DNA of 61,016 nt from Paenibacillus dendritiformis (GCF_015845845.1 NZ_LDIG01000146.1:1-61016), one strand, 5' to 3'; positions 45,778-54,737 are shown, numbered from the stretch's first letter. Program-made: numbers and translations. The notes: a model not told the origin generated them from the letters alone.

Positions 45778-47130
45778 CTACTTGGCGATGCCGCTGGCCA
45801 ACTGGGCGTCGCGAAGCGAGCGGGCCGCTTGCTCTACGTCCCCGTTCGTCACGAAGATCGTCATCACCTGATTGACCTGGGTCACGAAGCCTTCGGGAGC
45901 CGCGGAGCCATGCGCCAGACTCGGAACGAGGCTGCTTTTCTTGAAATCCTCGATTGTGGCTTGGCCGTAGGCGTCGTATTTGCTCGCATCGGCATCGATG
46001 CGCGCCGGAATCGACCCTTTGAGCGGATTGAACACATCCTGTCCCTCCACGGAGCCAAGCACCTTCAGCCATTCCCTCACCGAATCGGCATCCTTGACGT
46101 TCTGAGGCAGGCCGAACGTATCCGTAATGACCATGAAGCTGTTCCCTGAATTCGGGGTCGCAATCCATCCGAAATCGACATTCGCCTGCATTTTCAAATC
46201 GGTCGTAAAGTAGCCTTTGGCCCAATCGCCCATAATGTTCATCGCCGCCTGGCCGTTAGCGACCAACTGCGCTGCGTCCTGCCAGTTGCGCGCCGCATGA
46301 TCGTCGTTAATATAGCTGAACATTTTCTTCGTCTTCTCCAGCGCGTCCTTCACTCTCGCATCGTCGAACGCGATTTCGCCCGTGTACAGCTTTTTGAAGT
46401 CTTCCGGGCCAAGCACGCCAAGAAGCGCCGCTTCGAATACCATGGTAGCGGTCCAAGGCTCCTTGTCTCCGAGCGCCAGCGGAGTTATGCCTTTCTCCTT
46501 CAGCGCATCGGCCGCTTGGAAGAAGTCCTCGAAGGTGGCCGGAGGAGTCAATCCATTATCGTCAAAAACTTTCTTATTGTAGAAAATGACATTGCCGCGA
46601 TGGATATTGACGGGGACGGAGTAGATCGTCCCGCCCTCGCTCACCATCTCGATTAAATCTTTCGGGAATTTATCCATCCAGCCTTCGCTCTCGAACAGAT
46701 CATTCAAGCCCTCCATCTTGCCTGCCGCGACCCAACCCGTGTTCAGCTCGGCCCCGCCATGCACCTGGAACGTTCCCGGCGGATCCCCGCCCTGCATCCG
46801 GCTGGCCAGCACCGCCTTGGCGTTCGTGCCCGCGCCTCCGGCCACGGCGGCATTGATGACTTCGATATCGGGATGCTTCTCGTTGAACAGCTTGATCAGG
46901 CCTAATAATCCTGCCTCTTCTCCCGCTCCCGTCCACCAGCTAAAAATCTCAACCGACTTCTTGTCTCCGGAAGACGGCCTGTCAGCGTCATTCTGTGTTC
47001 CTTCGCCCTGTCCGGCCGCTGCCGGCTTGGCCGCCTCCGGAGGCTTCGCATCCGAACCGGAGCCGCAAGCCGCCAGGAACAAGCTCATGATACAGATAAC
47101 AGACAGCATCAACAGCATGTGTTTCCTCAT
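45778..47130 (-). CDS. Sugar-binding lipoprotein (family 1)
   Basis: This substrate-binding lipoprotein of 450 residues has a signal peptide ending in the lipobox SLFLAACGSG. The mature protein has the family 1 pattern (KSVEIFSWWTGAGEEAGLLG, NIMGDWAKGYF, NSFMVITDTFGLP). The start MRKHMLLML has AGGGGGAT 5 nt before it. The ligand is a sugar of unknown identity. A cre site lies 56 nt upstream of the start, and the YesMN genes precede it. Confidence 0.9.
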   Translation of the reverse strand: MRKHMLLMLSVICIMSLFLAACGSGSDAKPPEAAKPAAAGQGEGTQNDADRPSSGDKKSVEIFSWWTGAGEEAGLLGLIKLFNEKHPDIEVINAAVAGGAGTNAKAVLASRMQGGDPPGTFQVHGGAELNTGWVAAGKMEGLNDLFESEGWMDKFPKDLIEMVSEGGTIYSVPVNIHRGNVIFYNKKVFDDNGLTPPATFEDFFQAADALKEKGITPLALGDKEPWTATMVFEAALLGVLGPEDFKKLYTGEIAFDDARVKDALEKTKKMFSYINDDHAARNWQDAAQLVANGQAAMNIMGDWAKGYFTTDLKMQANVDFGWIATPNSGNSFMVITDTFGLPQNVKDADSVREWLKVLGSVEGQDVFNPLKGSIPARIDADASKYDAYGQATIEDFKKSSLVPSLAHGSAAPEGFVTQVNQVMTIFVTNGDVEQAARSLRDAQLASGIAK

Positions 47131-47185
47131 GTCATATCCCCCTTCGCGCTCGGATTTTCCATTGCGGATTTCATCATCGCTATCA

Positions 47186-47199
47186 TGAAATCGCTTACA
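47186..47199 (-). promoter_or_regulatory. cre site before the sugar-binding lipoprotein gene
   Basis: The minus strand reads TGTAAGCGATTTCA, matching the catabolite-response consensus. It implies CcpA control of the importer separately from its two-component regulator. No gene is visible in 47131-47464. Confidence 0.65.
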
Positions 47200-47464
47200 T
47201 TCACAGTAACACAACTCTCTCCCCTGCATGGGCGCGAAGACCTGCACTCGTTTGTCATTCATCTGGATGGATTTAAGGAGGGAAAAAAAGACGGAAGCGT
47301 AAGCTGAAGAACTAGCACTGATTTGCCGCGTTCCGCTTGCATAAGACAATTCCGTCCAGGCAAGGAACGGAAGAGGGCGCTGCGATGCGGGGGCGGGCCG
47401 GCCTCTCCGTACGAATCTGTGTGATTTACCCCTTCGCCGGCCCATTCACGAGCTCGCCGCCTAA

Positions 47465-48838
47465 TCAATCCCCGCGATGACGGCTGCGGTATTCGGTCGG
47501 GGCTATGCCTGTCACCTTTTTGAACACGCGGCTGAAATAATTCGGATCCCGGTACCCCACCTGGTAACAGATTTCCTTCAATGACAGCTTATTTTGCTCA
47601 ATATATTGGCATGCCCGGGCTATGCGGAGCTGCGTAATATAGTCGGTGAACGTCGCTCCGGCCTGCTGCTTGAACAACTTGCTGAAATAATAAGGACTCA
47701 GATGAACCATACCTGCCACTTCCTCCATCGCCAGCGGAAGATGGAACCGCTCGTGGATAATCGCCCGGGCCCGCTCGATAACGGCATGCGTTTCCCGTTC
47801 ACGGCTCGCCTGCACTTGATGGATGGCTGCTTGAAGCGTCTCTTCCGTCCCGGTTCCGTGCCGGATCGCTTGAAGCTGTGCCGGGCGGGAAAAGGCTCCG
47901 GATCGGACCGGAACCTGATCGAAATGAACGACCGGGACAGAAGCTTCATCCCGGGCGTATGCCGCCGCGCAAGCCGCCTCCACGTACGATTGGCGCAGCT
48001 TGTCGATGCCGAGCTTCAAGCGCCCGATTCCGATATGGACGGTTCCCTCCATCGCTTGCCGCAGCACAGGAACAAGCTCCTGTCCCATCGCCAGCACATC
48101 CTCCTTCGCATATTGCGTGCCGTCCTTCAAGCGGACGAAGGCCGTCATCTGTTCGCCGATAATCGGGCTGACGATACAGGACAAGCGGCCGGCGAGTTCC
48201 TGCCTGACGGCGGTGTATGCCTTCTCCAGCCGCAAGCGCCGGCTCTCGGCCCCGGAAGCCTCGTCCGTTCCGGGAGCGGCCACGGCGACGACCAGGGCAT
48301 ACCCCACCTGCAGCGGGAACTGCGCCAGTTCCGCCATCTGCTGCACATTCCAGTCCTGGATCCGATCGTCCATCAGCATCATGGCCAGCTCGTTCTCCAC
48401 CAGCGGCATCAACCGCGAGACGGTGTCCCGCAAGGCCAGCTCGCTGTCGCGCTTGCTTCGCTCCTGCTCCAGCTCCTGGACCAGCCGCTGCAATATGCCG
48501 ATGATCTGTTCCTTCTTCGCGGGCTTCACGATGTAGTCTTTCACTCCCAAGGCAATGGCCTGCTTCGCATAGGCGAAATGATCATATGCCGTCACCAGCA
48601 CCATCTTCACCCGGCTGTGAATCGCCTGGATGTCCTGCAGCGCTTCCAGCCCCTGAATGCCCGGCATCTTCACGTCCATCATCACAATGTCCGGTCGATG
48701 CCGCTCCGCGAGTTCTATCGCCCGGCGCCCGTTGGGCGCATGAAGCACCTCGAAAATACCCGGCATGGCGCGGGTAATAATCAGCTCCAGCCCTTCCCGC
48801 TCCAACGCTTCGTCATCCGCAATTAGCAGACGGTACAT
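47465..48838 (-). CDS. Response regulator, AraC type (YesN-like)
   Basis: This response regulator of 457 residues has an N-terminal receiver domain (MYRLLIADDEALEREG, phospho-Asp in VMMDVKMPG, lysine in VKPAKKEQ). A middle linker and a C-terminal AraC helix-turn-helix follow (YFSKLFKQQAGATFTDYITQ, ICYQVGYRDPNYFSRVFKKV). It should activate the importer downstream. The start MYRLLIADDE has GAGGAGGTG upstream, and the gene overlaps the kinase gene by 26 bp. Confidence 0.92.
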   Translation of the reverse strand: MYRLLIADDEALEREGLELIITRAMPGIFEVLHAPNGRRAIELAERHRPDIVMMDVKMPGIQGLEALQDIQAIHSRVKMVLVTAYDHFAYAKQAIALGVKDYIVKPAKKEQIIGILQRLVQELEQERSKRDSELALRDTVSRLMPLVENELAMMLMDDRIQDWNVQQMAELAQFPLQVGYALVVAVAAPGTDEASGAESRRLRLEKAYTAVRQELAGRLSCIVSPIIGEQMTAFVRLKDGTQYAKEDVLAMGQELVPVLRQAMEGTVHIGIGRLKLGIDKLRQSYVEAACAAAYARDEASVPVVHFDQVPVRSGAFSRPAQLQAIRHGTGTEETLQAAIHQVQASRERETHAVIERARAIIHERFHLPLAMEEVAGMVHLSPYYFSKLFKQQAGATFTDYITQLRIARACQYIEQNKLSLKEICYQVGYRDPNYFSRVFKKVTGIAPTEYRSRHRGD

Positions 48839-50282
48839 CCGCTTCCACCTCCTCATAAATGGGCAGCCGCAGCCTTACCGTGGTGCCTCTCCCGATCTCG
48901 CTCTCCAGTTCCACGACATCCTGACGTCCATAGAAGAGCTGCAGCCGCTTGAATACGTTCTGCAAGCCGAGCCCGGTCGATCGATGCGCTTCGCCGCGGG
49001 TGCGGGCGTCCGCTTCCGGCGCACCCTCGCCCAACAGCGAGGCCCGGGTCGCCTCATCCATCCCCGCTCCGTTATCCGCGACGGTCACGGTCACTTCCGT
49101 ATCCGAGCGGGCAATCGACAAGCGCACGGCCGCGCCTTCTTCCATGCCCTCGACGCCGTGGATGAACGCATTTTCGACGATGGGCTGCAGCGACAGGCAC
49201 GGGATGTACTGCGCCAGCGCCCGCTCATCGATGCTCATCTCGCAGCGGATGCGCTCGCGGAATCGCGCCTGCTGAATCGAGAAATATTCCGCGGTATTGT
49301 TCACTTCCTCGCGCAGCGTTACCGGGGTATCCAGCTTGCGCAAATTGTAGCGGAGCAGATTCGAGACGGATACGGTCAAGTCGCTCGTCCGGTCGGCCCC
49401 CTCGATCAGGGCCAGCTTCGACAACACATTGAGCGTATTGAACAGAAAATGCGGGTTGATCTGGCTCTGCAGCGCCCGCAGCTCCAGCTCCTTCACGAGG
49501 CGCTCCCGCTCCAGATGCTCCATATCCTTGGCAATCAGCTTGCGGATATTGGCCAGCATATGCCGGAACGCCTCCGACAAAATCCGGAATTCATCATCTT
49601 GCCGGAATACGGGAGGGGCAATCTGCAGATTGCCCTTCGCGATCTGCTTCGCGGTTCGGACCAGCATATGAATCGGGCGGCTGATGCTCCGCGACAGCCA
49701 GATGACGAAGACGATGCTGAGCAGCAGGCTGACCCCGAACAAGGCGAGGCCGATCTTGTTCATCTGCTGCGTATTTCGCAGGATTTGCCGGTAATACGGC
49801 TGATAGCTGCTCAGCTCCAGATCGACGAGCGACTGGCCTTCATCCCGGATGAATCCCGCGATTTTTTCCGTATCCTCGTACAGGACGACATACGAACGCA
49901 AGCCGCGCACATCGGTCGCTCCCAGCACTTCTTCCACTTTTTCGAGGAAAGAGTCCAGCATATGGTCATAATTCCGAACGGAGGTCTCGTTGCTGTCCGT
50001 CTCCGCCTGCCTTGCCAGGTTCCGCTTCAAAGCGAGCAGCTCCTCCTGCTGCGCCGTCAGCTCGTGGTATGTCGCTTCCTTCTGGTCGATTAAGTAACGG
50101 CTGAGCGTGCGAAGATGCCGCTCCGTCTGCTGGGCAATCTGCTTGTACAACAGAATGCGCTCCATCATCAGATTGTAGCTTTCCTGCATCGTCCGGCTGC
50201 TGAAATAAATAAAATAAGTGACGGCGCTGACAAGGATGACAAGAAGAGGAATAAATACAAATAACTTCGTGCGGATATTCAA
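48813..50282 (-). CDS. Sensor histidine kinase (YesM-like)
   Basis: This membrane kinase of 489 residues has two membrane helices (KLFVFIPLLVILVSAVTYFI, IGLALFGVSLLLSIVFVIWL) flanking an extracytoplasmic region. A HAMP domain, the His_kinase motif SQINPHFLFNTLNVLSKLAL and a HATPase domain (VADNGAGMD, STGLGLQNVFKRL) follow. It starts at a TTG (50282) with GGAGTGA 6 nt upstream, right after the stop of the sugar-binding sensor gene. Use of TTG in both this and the preceding gene suggests deliberately low expression. Confidence 0.92.
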   Translation of the reverse strand: MNIRTKLFVFIPLLVILVSAVTYFIYFSSRTMQESYNLMMERILLYKQIAQQTERHLRTLSRYLIDQKEATYHELTAQQEELLALKRNLARQAETDSNETSVRNYDHMLDSFLEKVEEVLGATDVRGLRSYVVLYEDTEKIAGFIRDEGQSLVDLELSSYQPYYRQILRNTQQMNKIGLALFGVSLLLSIVFVIWLSRSISRPIHMLVRTAKQIAKGNLQIAPPVFRQDDEFRILSEAFRHMLANIRKLIAKDMEHLERERLVKELELRALQSQINPHFLFNTLNVLSKLALIEGADRTSDLTVSVSNLLRYNLRKLDTPVTLREEVNNTAEYFSIQQARFRERIRCEMSIDERALAQYIPCLSLQPIVENAFIHGVEGMEEGAAVRLSIARSDTEVTVTVADNGAGMDEATRASLLGEGAPEADARTRGEAHRSTGLGLQNVFKRLQLFYGRQDVVELESEIGRGTTVRLRLPIYEEVEADVPSANCG

Positions 50283-50288
50283 CGTACG

Positions 50289-51281
50289 TCACTCCAATCG
50301 GACTCCATCCTTCGTCAGTATCTCCGTATCCATCAGATGATGGGGCGGAGCGCTTCTTCCCTCCAGCACGTCATGAATGATCGAGACGCTGTCATAGCCC
50401 ATCCGGTACGGCTTCTGAATGATGCTCGCCGCGATCTCGCCGCGGGCAATCGCCTGCTTCGTCTCCTCGATGTCATCGAACCCGAAGATGAGCACATCGT
50501 CCCGGCCCGAGCTCTTGGCGGCCTGCAAGATGCCCGCTCCATCCAGCGCGCTCATCCCGACGATAATGGCAATGTCCGGATGCAAATACAGCATCTCCGA
50601 CGCTTTCTGCGCCGCTTCAATCCGTGAAATATTCGAAACCCGGACATCGACGATTTGCAGCGAGCGGTGCCGGCTGATGACCGAGCGGAATCCGTCCAGC
50701 CGCAGCGTCTGATTTTCGGCCAGATTGCTGCCGATGAGAACGCCGATTTTGGTCGCCGGACGCTCGGAGAAGGCGCGGCCGGCTTCGGCCACGATCTCGC
50801 CCAGTCTCCGTCCCGACTCATAATTGTCCGTCCCGACATAGCTGAGCCGCTTGCTGTCCGGCGCATCGGCATCCACGGTAAGGACCGGGATTCCCTGGGC
50901 CACCGCTTGGTCAATCAGCCGGGTATAAGCGATGCTGTGGATGCCCTGCAGGAGAATCGCATCCACCTTCGCGGCGATGGCTTTCTCCAGCAGCATCGTC
51001 TGCTCCTCCGGATTGATGCGGAGGGGGCCGACATATTCCAAGGCAATGCCCAGCCGGTTCGCCGCATCTCTCGCCCCCTGCTCGATCATCCGCCAGTACG
51101 GATTGTCCAGCTCCTGCGAGATAAGCATGACGTGAGGCTTGCCGGACGCCCCGGCCTCCGCCTCGCTCCATTGGCGAATCAACGCCTGGTTGCGGTAGGT
51201 GGATGACATGAACTGAAAGAGCAGATAAAGAAAGGACAGGAGCAGCACGCCGAGGACAGCCGCCCATTTTTTATCCGACAA
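50289..51281 (-). CDS. Membrane-anchored periplasmic-binding-like sugar sensor
   Basis: This protein of 330 residues has an uncleaved N-terminal membrane anchor (WAAVLGVLLLSFLYLLFQF). A ribose/galactose-type binding fold follows: HVMLISQELDNPYWRMIEQG, AILLQGIHS, VDADAPDSKRLSYVGTDN, VLIFGFDDIEETKQAIARG. There is no lipobox. Encoded directly before a YesM-type kinase, it resembles XylFII, which presents xylose to the kinase LytS in clostridia. The start is a TTG, with GGGAGGGATG upstream. It probably senses the sugar and passes the signal to the kinase. Confidence 0.85.
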   Translation of the reverse strand: MSDKKWAAVLGVLLLSFLYLLFQFMSSTYRNQALIRQWSEAEAGASGKPHVMLISQELDNPYWRMIEQGARDAANRLGIALEYVGPLRINPEEQTMLLEKAIAAKVDAILLQGIHSIAYTRLIDQAVAQGIPVLTVDADAPDSKRLSYVGTDNYESGRRLGEIVAEAGRAFSERPATKIGVLIGSNLAENQTLRLDGFRSVISRHRSLQIVDVRVSNISRIEAAQKASEMLYLHPDIAIIVGMSALDGAGILQAAKSSGRDDVLIFGFDDIEETKQAIARGEIAASIIQKPYRMGYDSVSIIHDVLEGRSAPPHHLMDTEILTKDGVRLE

Positions 51282-51304
51282 GGATCATCCCTCCCAACAA
51301 AAAT

Positions 51305-51318
51305 TGAACGCGCTTACA
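51305..51318 (-). promoter_or_regulatory. cre site before the sensor-YesMN operon
   Basis: The minus strand reads TGTAAGCGCGTTCA, matching the catabolite-response consensus, 24 nt before the start codon. Confidence 0.65.
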
Positions 51319-51385
51319 ATGTTGAAGATAGTGATATGCATGCCGCTGACCAACTTGCGACCCGCTCCATGCCCGCTAAAGATCT

Positions 51386-51420
51386 AAAAAAGATGACTCC
51401 TCGCTGGAAGAAGTCATCTT
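51386..51420 (-). terminator. Terminator of the TIR-like operon
   Basis: On the minus strand the stem AAGATGACT/AGTCATCTT is followed by TTTTAG. It closes the two-gene unit. Confidence 0.82.
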
Positions 51421-51454
51421 GCGCCCGCTTACCGGGATGAACTCATTTATCGTG

Positions 51455-51685
51455 TTATGCGAATGAAGGCTTTCTTCGATCGACTTCGCCGCTGAGCACC
51501 TTCACATATTCTTCGTCCGATCCTTCGACAGAAGGGCCGATATAGACAATATCTGCCGCGTTATGCTGACCGCTTCCACGAATGCCTTTCTTCCTGGAAC
51601 GGCCAAACGGACCTCTTGCCTGGCGGTTAAGCTTGTTGATTCCGGCGCTTCCCTTATGCAAGTGAATCGAATGATCGCCCGTCAT
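51455..51685 (-). CDS. Small basic protein coupled to the TIR-like gene
   Basis: I do not recognise this 76-residue protein. It is basic and Gly-rich in the first half (LNRQARGPFGRSRKKGIRGS). A more ordered acidic end follows (AADIVYIGPSVEGSDEEYVK). There are no membrane segments. GGAGGTGA lies 6 nt before the ATG, inside the last codons of the TIR-like gene. The ATGA overlap means translation is coupled, a strong sign of a functional pair. It could be an RNA- or nucleotide-binding accessory, an inhibitor or a substrate; no role can be assigned. Confidence 0.75.
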   Translation of the reverse strand: MTGDHSIHLHKGSAGINKLNRQARGPFGRSRKKGIRGSGQHNAADIVYIGPSVEGSDEEYVKVLSGEVDRRKPSFA

Positions 51686-52710
51686 GCGGAATCACCTCCA
51701 ATTAAGTGGTCAATGGTTCGCAGCAAATCATTGTTCAGCTGTACAATCGCGGCCAATTCGGCTTCATCGAGCAGCTTCTGCCCGGCGAAATGCACGGACA
51801 GCACGTGTTCTCTACCAAGAGGATAGCATAGCACATAAACCAGCGCAAGCTCCTCGCGCTTGAAAAAAGACCATTTTCCGTTAAGGAAGACATCTATCAC
51901 GTAAATTTGATGATCCTTGTCCTGACGGCGCTCCGCCGCGCTGAACGAGAAAAACTGCCCTCTCCCTACATTACCCGCCACCTGCTCGATGCCATCATGG
52001 CCTTGCTTGCGCCATAGCGCCGCCCCCGTAACGCGAAATCCTTGCGGAGGCATGATGGAGTTGCGGACCGCCTCATACAGCGCTTCATACTTCTCCTGCG
52101 CATTGACGCTCATCAGATTGCGAGTGTATTCCCAAAAAAAGTGAAGCAAGCTTTGCTTCTGGAGCAGTTCCGTTTCTTTGGCAGCCAGCAAGCTGCGCGG
52201 GTTTTGAAAAAAGCCCTCCTCCTTGATCTTGCGGATCAGCTGCTGGCAGGCGACCGACACGGCCGCCTCATGCTTGTTATCCGTCCGCAGCTCATAGCTC
52301 AGCAGCGTAAGGCCCTGCAGATCGGAGAGCACGTGAAATTCATGTATCGTCTTCCCTTCTATCAGATCGCTGCGTTCCCGGACCTCGCCGGGAATGATGG
52401 CGAACACTCTGCCTCGCCCCAGCTTTCCCCAAAAAAGCCCCATCTCGAACAACGTATTATCTCGTGGAACAAACACATATTTCCCCCGATGCAATGCCAC
52501 ATCATCCGGCGCGAAAACGAAAATACCAAAATCATGCTGCTCAAGTTCTCTCTCCAGTGTCTCCATCGTATATTCATTTCCGCCAAATGCCCCGGCGTAC
52601 CAAGGGGAAACTTGGCCGTAGTAGTTGAGTTGCGAATGAACGGCGTTCGCGATGTCAATCGCTTCCCTCGATGAGCCGATAAATATGTTCGGTTTCGCAG
52701 AAATGGACAC
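51682..52710 (-). CDS. TIR-like nucleotide-binding protein with GAF-like C-terminal domain
   Basis: The protein has 342 residues. The first ~125 match the predicted nucleotide-binding TIR-like family (PF10137 type, also the effector domain in Cap12/Pycsar-TIR immune proteins). KPNIFIGSS (7-14), FVFAPDD (64-70) and RDNTLFEMGLFWGKLGR (83-99) are visible. E89 aligns with the catalytic Glu of TIR NADases. A helical linker leads to a C-terminal domain (about 215-335, RVTGAALWRK, FSFSAAERRQDKDHQIYVID, AELAAIVQLNNDLL) that looks GAF-like. The start is a GTG with AAGGAG 8 nt upstream. It is coupled to a small downstream gene and has its own promoter and terminator. NADase activity is inference. Confidence 0.8.
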   Translation of the reverse strand: MSISAKPNIFIGSSREAIDIANAVHSQLNYYGQVSPWYAGAFGGNEYTMETLERELEQHDFGIFVFAPDDVALHRGKYVFVPRDNTLFEMGLFWGKLGRGRVFAIIPGEVRERSDLIEGKTIHEFHVLSDLQGLTLLSYELRTDNKHEAAVSVACQQLIRKIKEEGFFQNPRSLLAAKETELLQKQSLLHFFWEYTRNLMSVNAQEKYEALYEAVRNSIMPPQGFRVTGAALWRKQGHDGIEQVAGNVGRGQFFSFSAAERRQDKDHQIYVIDVFLNGKWSFFKREELALVYVLCYPLGREHVLSVHFAGQKLLDEAELAAIVQLNNDLLRTIDHLIGGDSA

Positions 52711-52743
52711 AAGCGCAGCTCCTTTTTGAACTTGATAGCCTTA

Positions 52744-52749
52744 ATTATA
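52744..52749 (-). promoter_or_regulatory. -10 box of the TIR-like operon
   Basis: A perfect TATAAT on the minus strand lies 34 nt before the GTG start. No good -35 at 17 bp is visible, so transcription may be weak or activator-dependent. Confidence 0.45.
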
Positions 52750-52896
52750 CTATGATTTTCCAATTCTGTGTGAGGATAAAGCTTTGAAATCGTTTTTCAT
52801 AGGATCCGCTTCAATCGGTCAACGTGTAGAAAATCTTTCCTTGATCTATACTTATGCTGTTGCCATAATTTATAACTCATCAAAGGAGACGACACA

Positions 52897-54723
52897 ATGA
52901 ACACTAGCAACCGCTTTGCCCGGCCTCATCTTGCCGATTGCGTGCCCGACCTGGTCGCGACGGCGAGAGGGGACAAAAAGGCAACCCTCGTCATTCAGCG
53001 CGCGAAGCTCGTCAATGTATGCTCCGGGGAGATTCAGGACGATATGTCCATCGGCGTGCAGGGCTCGCGCATTGCCTTTGTCGGCAAAGATGCCAATCAC
53101 ATGATCGGCGCGGACACGAAGGTTATCGATGCGGGCGGCCGCTATGTCGCGCCCGGACTGCTCGACGGCCACTGCCATATCGAGAGCAGCCAGATCACGC
53201 CGTCGCAATTCGCGCGGGCCGTGCTCGTCAAAGGCACGACCGGCGGCTTCTTCGATGCCCACGAGATTACCAATGTTCTCGGCCTGCCCGGCCTCCGCCT
53301 GATGCTCGACGAAGCGAGAACGACGCCGCTCGCGGCCTATATGCAGGTCGCTTCCTGCGTGCCTTCGACAGGACCGGAGCTGGAGACCAGCGGCGCGTCG
53401 ATTGGCCCGGACGAAGTGGCGGAAGCCTTCACCTGGGGGCCGGATATGATCGCCTTGGGCGAGGTGATGAACTTCCCGGGCGTCGTGTTCAGCGATGAGA
53501 AAATGATCGGCGAAATCCAGGCGGCCTTGCACGCGGGCCGGGTCGCGGACGGGCACTATACGTGGCCGGTCGACGACTGGAGAATCTCCGCGTATGCCGC
53601 GAGCGGCATTACCGGATGCCACGAGAGCGTCAAGGCCGAGGATGTCATCGAGCGGGTGCGCCGCGGCATGTACGCGAAGATGAGACGCGGCTCGGCATGG
53701 CATGACGTCGCCGAATCGATCAAGGCGCATACCGACTACGGCATCGATACGCGCCGCATGATTCTCGTCACCGATGACCGCAGCCCGGAATCGCTAGTGG
53801 ATGAAGGGCATATGGACTTCGTCGTCCGCCACGCCATCGCGCAGGGCGTCCGTCCGGTTACCGCCTTCCAGATGGCGACCATCAACACGGCGGAGCGCTT
53901 CGGCGTCGCCCGCGATGTCGGCACGATCACGCCGGCCTCGTTCGCCGACATCATTATCCTCGACGGCAACCTGGCCGACGTCAACGTCGCCATAACGATC
54001 GCCGCCGGTCAAGTCGTGGCCGAGAACGGGCGCATGGTCGTGGATCTGCCGGAGTTCAGCTATCCGGAGGAAGCCATTCGTTCGGTGCATCTGACGCGGG
54101 AAGTGCGAGCGGACGACTTCGTCATTGCCGCCTCCGGGGCATCCGGCGAGCGGAAGGCAAGAGCGATTCAAGTGCGGGAGAATCATGTCGATACGAAGGA
54201 GCAAATTGTATCCGTCCGCATCGAGGACGGCCGCGTGGCGCTGCGCGTAGAGGATGGCCTGTGCAAAATCGCCGTCATCGAGCGCCATAAAGGAAGCGGC
54301 AACCGGGCGCTCGGCCTCGTGTCCGGCGTCGGCTTCCAGGTTCCGGCCGCCATCGCGACCACCGTCGCCCATGATTGCCACAACCTGATGGCAATCGGCA
54401 ACTCGGACACGCTGATGGCCAAGGCGGCCAATACCGTGGCCGACATGCATGGGGGGATCGCCGTCGTGACGGAGGATGCCGTCGTCAAGCTGCCGCTGCC
54501 GGTGGCCGGCCTGATGTCCAACGCGCCGTTCGAGGAAGTAGCCGAGCAATCGCGCGCCATCAGCAAGGCGCTGTACGATGCGGGCTGCACGATGAACTAC
54601 GCGTTCATGACCCTGTCGCTGCTGGCGCTGATCGTCGTGCCGGAGCTGCGCCTGTCCGATATCGGCCTGATCAAGACGACGGAGCAAGGCTTCATTGAAG
54701 CTCCTTTGTTCGTGGAAGAATAA
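52897..54723 (+). CDS. ade: Adenine deaminase
   Basis: This amidohydrolase-fold enzyme converts adenine to hypoxanthine and ammonia in purine salvage. At 608 residues it has the family length. The metal-binding motif is DGHCHIESSQ and the catalytic Asp region ILVTDDRSP. The C-terminal domain specific to adenine deaminases is intact (AHDCHNLMAIGNSD, MNYAFMTLSLLALIVVPELRLSD). AAAGGAGA lies 7 nt upstream of the ATG. I looked for a purine riboswitch in the leader and saw none. It is monocistronic. Confidence 0.95.
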   Translation: MNTSNRFARPHLADCVPDLVATARGDKKATLVIQRAKLVNVCSGEIQDDMSIGVQGSRIAFVGKDANHMIGADTKVIDAGGRYVAPGLLDGHCHIESSQITPSQFARAVLVKGTTGGFFDAHEITNVLGLPGLRLMLDEARTTPLAAYMQVASCVPSTGPELETSGASIGPDEVAEAFTWGPDMIALGEVMNFPGVVFSDEKMIGEIQAALHAGRVADGHYTWPVDDWRISAYAASGITGCHESVKAEDVIERVRRGMYAKMRRGSAWHDVAESIKAHTDYGIDTRRMILVTDDRSPESLVDEGHMDFVVRHAIAQGVRPVTAFQMATINTAERFGVARDVGTITPASFADIIILDGNLADVNVAITIAAGQVVAENGRMVVDLPEFSYPEEAIRSVHLTREVRADDFVIAASGASGERKARAIQVRENHVDTKEQIVSVRIEDGRVALRVEDGLCKIAVIERHKGSGNRALGLVSGVGFQVPAAIATTVAHDCHNLMAIGNSDTLMAKAANTVADMHGGIAVVTEDAVVKLPLPVAGLMSNAPFEEVAEQSRAISKALYDAGCTMNYAFMTLSLLALIVVPELRLSDIGLIKTTEQGFIEAPLFVEE

Positions 54724-54737
54724 TTGGACCTGAAAAC

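Noticed and set aside
52750-52896. Purine riboswitch before adenine deaminase
   Set aside because: The leader lacks the conserved purine-aptamer loops, and only a normal ribosome site is seen.
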